From Humulus lupulus (Eukaryota > Streptophyta > Magnoliopsida > Rosales > Cannabaceae): 64,000 nt of DNA. The position numbers were made by a program, and so were the translations under genes. The notes under the pieces were generated by a model, which saw only the letters and a program-made list of their open reading frames with translations, searched no databases and had not been told where the DNA came from. Below are positions 57,246-64,000 of this stretch, piece by piece; position 1 is the stretch's first letter, and the number at the start of each line of letters is the position of its first letter. Where the stretch lies: contig NC_084796.1 in NCBI RefSeq assembly GCF_963169125.1, positions 85,271,888-85,335,887 of the forward strand, given 5' to 3'.

Positions 57246-57247
<2 letters not shown>
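56843..57247. mobile_element. MITE-like element with about 35-bp terminal inverted repeats
   Basis: The left end, 56843-56878 (ggaagacttctcaatggt...), and the right end, 57213-57247 (accatttatgggtaataacc...gtgcacc), are inverted repeats with about 80% matches, sharing AATGGTTA-TACCCATAAAT. The interior is AT-rich and non-coding, length 405 bp. Both sides are TA repeats, so the TSD cannot be read; TA is possible. Confidence 0.7.

Positions 57248-57281
<34 letters not shown>
57248..57281. repeat. (TA)n microsatellite
   Basis: About 34 bases of TA repeat directly after the MITE; a shorter run lies on its left side (56829-56842). Confidence 0.9.
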
Positions 57282-57284
<3 letters not shown>

Positions 57285-57900
57285 GATATAGACTCATGTG
57301 ACCGAAAACCATTTCAAGCTGTTTGTATTTTTTTCTCTCTCTTGGTATGTTATATTAGAATGATAAGGTGTTTTGTTTATTTTGTTGATTATAATATATA
57401 TCAAGACGCTTAATTTATGTGTTCTATCAATTCATTTTATCTATTCATTTATTTATTTTGTTTATGTTATATATTTTTAATATTTAGCCTTACAATTTTC
57501 TTAACATTATATAATATATATGATATTAGATATATATTAATACGTGTGCCCCAAATTTCGTAGATATATGTTTGTTTATCATATATACGTGTATACGCTA
57601 TTTATATAATACTTATAAATATAATTATCTGTTAATATATGTGTTGAATTATATATTTGTGAATTTTTTAAATTAATATTTATATTACCTATACATTTTC
57701 TTAGCTTTAATTTATTTGTTTCTATGTGGTATATTACATAACAATAAAATACCAAGATTTAGTTCACTTGTTTTCAATTTTATTAGTCATGAAAGAATTA
57801 TTTGTTACTTCACAATTATCACTTTATTTCTTAATAATGTTTGCAATATAATTTCTCAAATGTCTATTTTCCTAATACTTTGAATATTATTCTATGATAG
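57282..57900 (+). other. AT-rich leader of the copia element
   Basis: No coding sequence or recognisable motif. It is longer than usual for a copia leader. Confidence 0.4.
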
Positions 57901-58975
57901 TTTTCTTCGTGGAAAATCTCACAAAATTCGACTTTGTGGCACTTGATATTTGTGGAAGAAATTACTTATCATGGACTCTTGATACTGAAATCCACTTGGA
58001 TGCTAAGGGTCTTGGAGACACCATCAAAGATAACAACAAAGCATCATGTCAAAATAGGCCAAGACTATGATTTTTCTTCGCCGCCATTTCCATGAGGGGA
58101 TAAAATTTGAATATCTAACAATAAGAGATCCTCTTACTCTTTGGCAAAGTTTGAAAGAAAGATATGACTACCAAAAAACTGTCATACTACCAAATGGTCA
58201 ATATGAATGGTTGCACCTAAGGTTGCAAGATTTTAAATCAGTAAGTGAGTATAACTCTGCAATGTTTAAAATTATTTCTAAATTAAAATTGTGCGGAGAA
58301 AAGATTACTGACAATGATATGTTAGAAAAAAAATATATATTCTACAATTCATGCATCAAATGTGCTCCTGCAGCAGCAATGCAAAGGATGAGGTTTTAAA
58401 AAGTACTCATAATTGATTTCGTATCTTCTAGTAGCAGAACAAAATAGTGAACTTTTGATGAAAAATCATGTATCTCGCCCAACTGGGTTTGCCCCATTCC
58501 CTGAAGTGAATGCTATAACATCCAACAATTGTGGTCGTGGTCGTGACCATAATCAAAGCCACAGTCGTGGTCATGGACATGGACGCAGCCATTGTAAGGG
58601 TTGAAGTAATGTTTGGCAACATGGTGGTTATAATAACAACTCCTCTACTTCGTTGAAAACCACAAGCAATGAACATAAGGGAAAGAGTCAACAAAATAAG
58701 AATCAACAAACTTATGAAAACTTATGTTTTAGGTGCGGTATGAAAGGACATTGGTCACATACTTGTCGTACGTCCAAACATCTTGTTGATCTTTATCAAG
58801 CCTCTTTGAAGGAGAAGGAGAAAAATATAGAAGCAAACTTTGCCTATCAAGATAATGACTTCCTCAATGAATCCTTGGATTTTACAAACTTGGATGTTGC
58901 TGATTTTTTTGCTAATGATCTCATCAATGGCAACATGAATATTTCTACTGGCGATGATAAAGTCCATAATTAGAA
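57901..58975 (+). pseudogene. gag: Copia gag with zinc knuckle
   Basis: The N-terminal region (FVALDICGRNYLSWTLDTEI, HLDAKGLGDTI) is in one frame, with stops near 58067. The main gag domain at 58125-58400 reads DPLTLWQSLKERYDYQKTVI, EWLHLRLQDFKSVSEYNSAM, CGEKITDNDMLEKKY. The His/Arg/Gly-rich linker (GRGRDHNQSHSRGHGHG) is near 58540. The knuckle CFRCGMKGHWSHTC (about 58728-58769) is intact. The product would package RNA, but at least three frame breaks prevent synthesis. Confidence 0.8.
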
Positions 58976-59099
58976 TTATTTTATTTTGTCATATTTGTCC
59001 GTTATTTATTTTGTTTTAAGTACTTTAGTTTGGTATGTTAAGTTTATGGATTTGTGTTTAAGTATTTCTATTTAAAACTTATTATGTATTTTTTTTTTT

Positions 59100-59525
59100 T
59101 TGTTGGTTAATAAAGAAATGGACATTTCTCATCCCTTACTTGATTCCAAGAATGATGGTGAAGATATATGTTTAGCAGACAGAGCAACAACTCATACAAT
59201 ACTTAGAAGCGATAAATATTTTTCAAAGTTAACAAGAATGGAGGCAAATGTTAATACAATATCAGGCAGTGCAAATTTGATTGGAGATTCTGGAAGAGTC
59301 ATTATATTAATGCCTAGAGGAACAAAAATTATCATAGATGATGCTTTATTATATGCCAAATCAAAAAGAAATATATTGAGTTTTAAAGATATACGTCGTA
59401 ATGGATATCATATCGAGACAATAGATGAAAATAATATTGAGTATCTATGTATTACATCTATTGCTTCAAGAAAAAAGTGTAAAAATTGCTCGCTTTGTCC
59501 TCAGGTTTGTACGTTACATGAATAA
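59100..59525 (+). pseudogene. pro: Copia protease region and integrase linker
   Basis: DICLADRATTHTILRSDKYF corresponds to the copia protease active site region; relatives have DSGTTHT or DSATTH, here ADRATTHT with Ser replaced by Arg. It is followed by GSANLIGDSGRVIILMPRGT and ALLYAKSKRNILSFKDIRRN, typical of the protease-integrase junction. Stop at 59523-59525. Confidence 0.75.
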
Positions 59526-60310
59526 GTGCAATAGAGACACATGTTACAAAGAACCAAAAGTTCACAGATCTAAAAGGATCTTTCATTGTTTGGCATGACC
59601 GGTTGGCCATCCCGGTTCAATCATGATGCGTAGAATTATAGAGAACTCACATGGTCATCCATTGAAGAACCAGAAGATTCTCTTATCAAATGAGTTCTCA
59701 TTTGTTGCTTGTTCTCAAGGAAAAATAATTATTAAGCCATCACTAGTAAGAATTGGGATTGAATCTCCTGGATTTCTTGAACAAATTCAGGGTGACATAT
59801 GTGGGCGTATTAGCCCACCATGTGGACCGTTTAGATATTTTGTGGTATTATTAGATGCATCAACCATATGGTCACATGTTTGTTTATTATCTACTCGTAA
59901 TGTGGCATTTGCAAGATTGTTTGCCCAAATAATTCGATTACGAGCACAATTTCCAGACTATGCAATAAAGATTATCGTCTAGATAATGCTGGTGAATTTA
60001 CTACCAAAGATTTTGATGATTATTGTATGTCAACAGGGATACAAGTTGAACATCTTGTTGCTCATGTACATACACAAAATAGCTTAGCAAAATCATTTTT
60101 AAACGCCTCCAGTTAATTACTAGACCATTACTTATGAGAACAAAACTCCCCATTTCAGCTTGGGGACATGCCATTTTACATGCAGCGGCACTTGTGCGCA
60201 TTAGGCCAACATCATATCATAAGTTATCCCCATTACAATTGGCTTTTGGTCAGGAGCCGAATATTTCTCATTTAAGGATTTTTGATTGATCAGTGTATGT
60301 TCCAATCGCT
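59526..60310 (+). pseudogene. int: Copia integrase
   Basis: HDRLAHPG-type sequence is altered (WHDRLAIPVQS in part). 59623-59982 contains SFVACSQGKIIIKPS, FLEQIQGDICGRISPPCGPF (first catalytic Asp), FVVLLDASTIWSHV. After TAG at 59980-59982: DNAGEFTTKDFDDYCMSTGI (second Asp), VEHLVAHVHTQNSLAKSF (the Glu region is changed: relatives have QNGLAES). Later RPTSYHKLSPLQLAFGQEPN. Several stops. Confidence 0.77.
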
Positions 60311-60328
60311 CCACCACAATGAACTAAG

Positions 60329-60925
60329 ATGGGTCCTCAAAGGAGTCTAGGAGTATATGTTGGGTACGAATCTCCTTCTATCATTAAATATCTTGAACCC
60401 ATGACCGGAGATATATTTACAACATGTTTTGTTGATTGTCATTTTGATGAGATAGTTTTCCCAGCTTTAGGGGAAGGAGAAAAGAAACAGCTGGAAAAAC
60501 AAATTACATGGAATGCACAATTATTATCTCAATTTGATCCTCGTACAAGTCAATGTGAACTTGAAGTTCAAAGAATAATTCATTTGCAATATATTGCAAA
60601 TCAATTACCAGATGCATTTACTGACCCAAAGAAAATTACAAAATCACATGTTCTAGCTGAAAATGCTCCAATTCGAATTGAAGTCCCAGAAGGACGATCT
60701 CCTAATGAGTCTAAAGCACGCTTGAAGCGTGGTAGACCAGTTGGTTCCAAAGATAAGAATCCTCGAAAAAAAAAAGGAGCAAATAATCAGGATGATCCTA
60801 ATGAAGAGGCTGATAATTTCGAGGGAGATATTGACATGAACAATCACAAATCTCTTGAAGAGATTCAGGTACCTACAAATATTAAAAATAATGAGATCTC
60901 AATTTATTATGTCAATACAGTTTAA
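60329..60925 (+). pseudogene. pol: Copia integrase C-terminus and linker to RT
   Basis: MGPQRSLGVYVGYESPSIIK and MTGDIFTTCFVDCHFDEIVF are the conserved C-terminal integrase blocks. Then comes a linker with GRPVGSKDKNPRKKKG, a basic nuclear-localisation-like patch that is common in this copia group. Stop at 60923-60925. Confidence 0.8.
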
Positions 60926-61444
60926 GAATGGGACCGACTTGAAGTAATTGTCGACAATATTTTTGCTTATAATGTAGCGCTAGAAATTTTAAATGAAAAT
61001 AAGGATCTTGAACCTAAATCGGTTAAAGAGTGTCAAAATAGAAAAGATTGGCCAAATTGGAAAGAAGCAATTCAATCAGAATTGAATTCACTTGCTAAAC
61101 GTCAAGGATTTGGACCAGTAGTCCAAACACCTGGAAGTGTAAAACCTGTTGGATACAAATGGGTGTTTGTGCGAAAAAGAAATGAGAAAAATGAATTTGT
61201 AAGATACAAAGCACGACTTGTAGCACAAGGCTTTTCTCAAAGACTAGGTATTGATTATGAAGAGACACATTCTCCTGTGGTGGATGCAATTACATTGAGA
61301 TATTTGATTAGCATGGTTGTTCATGAAAATCTTGATATGTATCTAATGGATGTAGTCACAACCTATTTGTATGGATCACTAGATAGTGATATTTACACGA
61401 GAGTCCCTGAAGGATTCAAGATGTCTGATGCATATAATTCAAGT
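60926..61444 (+). pseudogene. pol: Copia reverse transcriptase, N-terminal part
   Basis: Upstream of the ATG-like position: CQNRKDWPNWKEAIQSELNS. Then KPVGYKWVFVRKRNEKNEFV, YKARLVAQGFSQRLGIDYEE, THSPVVDAITLRYLISMVVH, MYLMDVVTTYLYGSLDSDIY, EGFKMSDAYNS. The catalytic motif and everything after it are absent because an LTR begins at 61445. Confidence 0.83.
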
Positions 61445-62055
61445 TGTTGACCCTAGAATTGGTCAACGACACGGAGTCAGATAAAACGATAGAAAATAAG
61501 ATGAAATCAAGACGAAAAGATAAATAACACAAAAGATTTATAGTGGTTCGGCCCTAATCAGATGGTAATGACCTACGTCCACTTAGTGTTCTTATTGATG
61601 TAGAATTCCAAGAACTGTGATCAATGAAATAGGGTTCACGAGTTTCACAAGCTCTCAGATGAATACAATTGTGGTGGATAACAACACTCTTTTTCTCTCT
61701 TAGAATTCTGAAGCTCAAAAGTTCAAAAAGCCAAAAGTCCCCTCTCTTGAGCCCTTTGATTCTTATTTATATGCTCAAGGAGTTTTACATGGGCCAATGA
61801 GCCTTAATTATATTTAATACGGGCGTATCTAAATAATAATTGAACTTACAATTAATACGCAATTATAAGATTGCATACTTGAAGGAAATAAATGAATATA
61901 TGTGACTAGGTTGGTCGCCCATAACTATGATGTCTGATGAGCCAATGCTCTTCTGGTCGATGGTCGAACAGATTATACTCACTTAATCTACCACGTGCAT
62001 CCCACGTGTAGGCCAATCCTACCACGTCATCAAGTAGTCCGTTTTTGGGTAAACA
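61445..62055 (-). mobile_element. Minus-oriented LTR inserted in copia RT
   Basis: Read on the minus strand it starts TGTTTACCC and ends GGGTCAACA, 611 bp. The purine tract AACTTGGGGGGTAAA lies just before it (62056-62070), as a PPT should. The tract and the TGTT...ACCC start resemble TAT-like element B. It contains the phrase 'ttatagtggttcggcc' (61539-61554), often seen in such LTRs. The copia-side edge carries a 7-bp inverted repeat (GTTGACC...GGTCAAC, 61446-61467). Confidence 0.65.
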
Positions 62056-62070
62056 TTTACCCCCCAAGTT
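62056..62070 (-). other. Polypurine tract of the 61445 element
   Basis: Minus strand AACTTGGGGGGTAAA, adjoining the LTR; compare cttggggggaaaa in element B. Confidence 0.65.
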
Positions 62071-62237
62071 TATTTTACTGCAACCAGCATAAGGTAAACT
62101 TAACCGACCCTCCGTATGACCAGTCACATCTGTCAGTGCCTTTTCAAAAAAAGTAACTAATCATGTCATTTTAGTTTCCCAAAAGCATTTTGACGGCTAG
62201 CAGGTTTCCCCACGTTTTGAAAATTCACCCCCATCAC
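62071..62237 (-). other. Internal remnant of the 61445 element
   Basis: About 170 bp of non-coding sequence that would be the 3' internal end of the minus element; cut off by the LTR starting at 62238. Confidence 0.4.
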
Positions 62238-64000
62238 TGTAATGCCCCGAATTCTCCGATGCGTTTAACGGCGTGAACAGTAGGCCGGGAGGGCCATACT
62301 TGCTTAATTATGTTATTAATTGATAAATGCATGTATATGTTGATTATATTATGATATGATGTGAAATGCATGCATGTGAGTCCATATTTCTTATTACAAG
62401 GGTGTGATGGTAATTTGGCCCGTTGAGGGTAAATTGGTTATTTATTCGCATGTTGGTGATATAATTTGAGACCACATTATGATGTGGGTTTGTTCGAGCC
62501 ATTTGGCATGAGACGATCAAGGAATTTTAAATATCGGTTTGGTCATAACGGGCTTAAGCTCGGGGCTCGGGGTGAGTCTCGGGGTGCTTTTAATGATTAG
62601 AGTGTTACCGGGCATTAAAGGGTAACGGGAGGTGAATTATTGGTGTTTGGGAATTTTGAGATTAGCGGGAATTGGGAAGCGTTAATTATGATTAACGGTG
62701 TAGGTGGAAAGTGTCAAAATTACCCTTGAGTTGGTTTTAGAAGCTTTATTAGACCTAGGGGTATATTGGTCATTTGGGATTTGGATATACATGGTTTTAG
62801 ATGGCTGTAAAACAGAACCAAAAACAGAGTTTGCTTCATCCTTCCCGTACGTTCATCCCTCTCTTCTTTCTCTTTGGAGTTTTTAGCTCAAGGTGTGGAA
62901 TTAAGCTAGGGAACTTGGAGGTTGAGGTTGTAGGCATAGCTCAGCCATTGAAGAGGGTTTGGTTTCGAATTTGAGGTGAGTTCTATCCATTGTTTTACTG
63001 GTTTTGCTCTGTTTTCGCTTTAGGATTTCAGCTCTTGATTTTGGTGTGGAAAGTTGGAATCAAGGGGAGTTCTTGGGATGTTTTACTTGGGTTATGATGA
63101 GTGATAGTTATGGGTGATGTTTGGAGGTTTAAATGGGTGTTTGAGAGAGGTTTGGGTGGTGTTTAAATTGGGTTTGAAGGGTTGGTTCCAAGAGAAAACG
63201 CAAGGGAAGAAAAACAGGGGTTTTGGCTGAACTGGAGCTTGCGCCGCAGCATGGCAGGGGTGAGTTGCGGCCCTTGGGGGCTGCTGGGTTTAGGCGCCTC
63301 TGTTTGAGGGGCGGGCTGCGGCATGGCCAAGGAGGGCCGCGGCCCTTAAGGCATTTTTGGCCAAAGTGAGCTTTTTTGGCTTGGGGATTCAAACCTAAGG
63401 CCTTGGGATTGAACCTACTACCCGGTTGAGTAGTGTTTGAGGTCCCGGAGGTTAGGTTTTGGTTTGGGAACCTTTTATTATTCATTTTATTGATGGGATC
63501 CCATAATTTGGTTATGGCCAGGTAACCGCTAAAGGACCAAAAAGTCGATCGTTCTCAGGGTCACTCCTTTCTTTGTTCTAGCTCGAAAACCGAGGTATGA
63601 AAACTGCACCCAAAGTGTGACATGCGTGGATATTTGTGAGGCATGTTGATTGTATAAATATGGACATGGATTGAATGCAGAATCGACAAAAGTGTTAGTA
63701 TCAGCTGTGAAGCTGTGACTTATTTGTCAGGTTCGGCAGTGATACTGGACACAGGTCAGGTAGCGCTGATTTATTTGTCAGAACGGCCTTAGCGTGAGTC
63801 ACAAGCCAACAGAGATTAGATCTAATCGACTTTTAGCATTGAATGGCTCAAGGAGCATTAATGCCTGACCGACCCTGAAGGTCGATGAATAAACAGAGCT
63901 TGGAGGCTAGTGGCTTACTTAGCAGCCACTCTCCCGCTAGAAAAGAGAGCTTGGAGGCTAGTGGCTTACTCAACAGCCACTCTCCCGCTAAAATCATGTG
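62238..64000 (+). mobile_element. Gypsy LTR, 5' part, runs off the window
   Basis: It starts TGTAATGCCCCGAATTC. Composition and order resemble the solo LTR at 49702: a region rich in cgaggtgag/cggggtgag, a GC-rich block with ggccgcggccct (63236-63352), and 'gaggtcccggaggttagg' (63439-63456), which is also at 50890-50910. It belongs to a related but different family. The far end is outside the window, so it may belong to a complete element or a solo LTR. Confidence 0.65.
63895..63996 (+). repeat. Tandem repeat, 2 x 51 bp
   Basis: Unit agagcttggaggctagtggc through ccactctcccgcta, starting at 63895 and 63946, with two changes in the middle; it may continue beyond the window. Confidence 0.88.

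Larger units (their letters stand above)
56553..61444 (+). mobile_element. Decayed Ty1/copia element with short LTR, 3' part missing
   Basis: Candidate 5' LTR 56553-56750, then a leader containing a MITE, then gag, protease, integrase and the first part of RT. RT is cut at 61444 by the LTR at 61445. The motif CACGTTATCAGCACGAG after the LTR is common in plant copia elements of this kind. All ORFs contain stops. Confidence 0.75.

Overview
This 64 kb window looks like a piece of plant heterochromatin, probably from an eudicot with a repeat-rich genome; the species cannot be told from the sequence alone. I recognise no intact host gene, tRNA or rRNA. Nearly every base belongs to LTR retrotransposons that inserted into one another: Ty3/gypsy (Athila, TAT-like and chromovirus lineages) and Ty1/copia. 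I also see one MITE-like element and one possible tRNA-derived SINE head. Elements were delimited from paired or solo LTR ends (TG...CA), 5 bp target-site duplications (TSDs), primer-binding sites (PBS), polypurine tracts (PPT) and pol motifs.

Layout. (1) 1-634 is the edge of a minus-oriented gypsy LTR. It abuts 636-1239, a piece of a chromovirus (element D) carrying the end of an unusual ORF upstream of gag. (2) 1240-12767 is an Athila-group element without a 5' LTR: gag-pro, RT-RNase H, integrase, a third ORF and a 3' LTR. It sits inside D, which resumes at 12768 with gag end, pol and 3' LTR to 18452. (3) 18453-19645 is the 3' internal part of another Athila-like element. (4) 19646-46162 is chromovirus C, a relative of D. 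It is split by TAT-like element B (21813-38716, TSD agagt/agaga), which is split in turn by a minus-strand chromovirus A (27740-37211, perfect TSD gcggt). (5) 46163-49428 is the 3' part of a copia element with its LTR. (6) 49702-55600 is a solo LTR (TSD cttgt) that contains a second, unrelated solo LTR (51448-55134, TSD atgtg). (7) 56553-61444 is a decayed copia element with a MITE in its leader. It is interrupted by a minus-strand LTR (61445-62055), and a further gypsy LTR runs from 62238 past the window end.

Almost all polyproteins are broken by stops and frameshifts. The best preserved is the Athila element, whose whole gag-pol lies in one frame with two nonsense codons. The two observations I rate highest are a small acidic-tailed protein encoded between the 5' LTR and gag in two related chromoviruses (C and D), and a probable spliced antisense gene in TAT-like element B.
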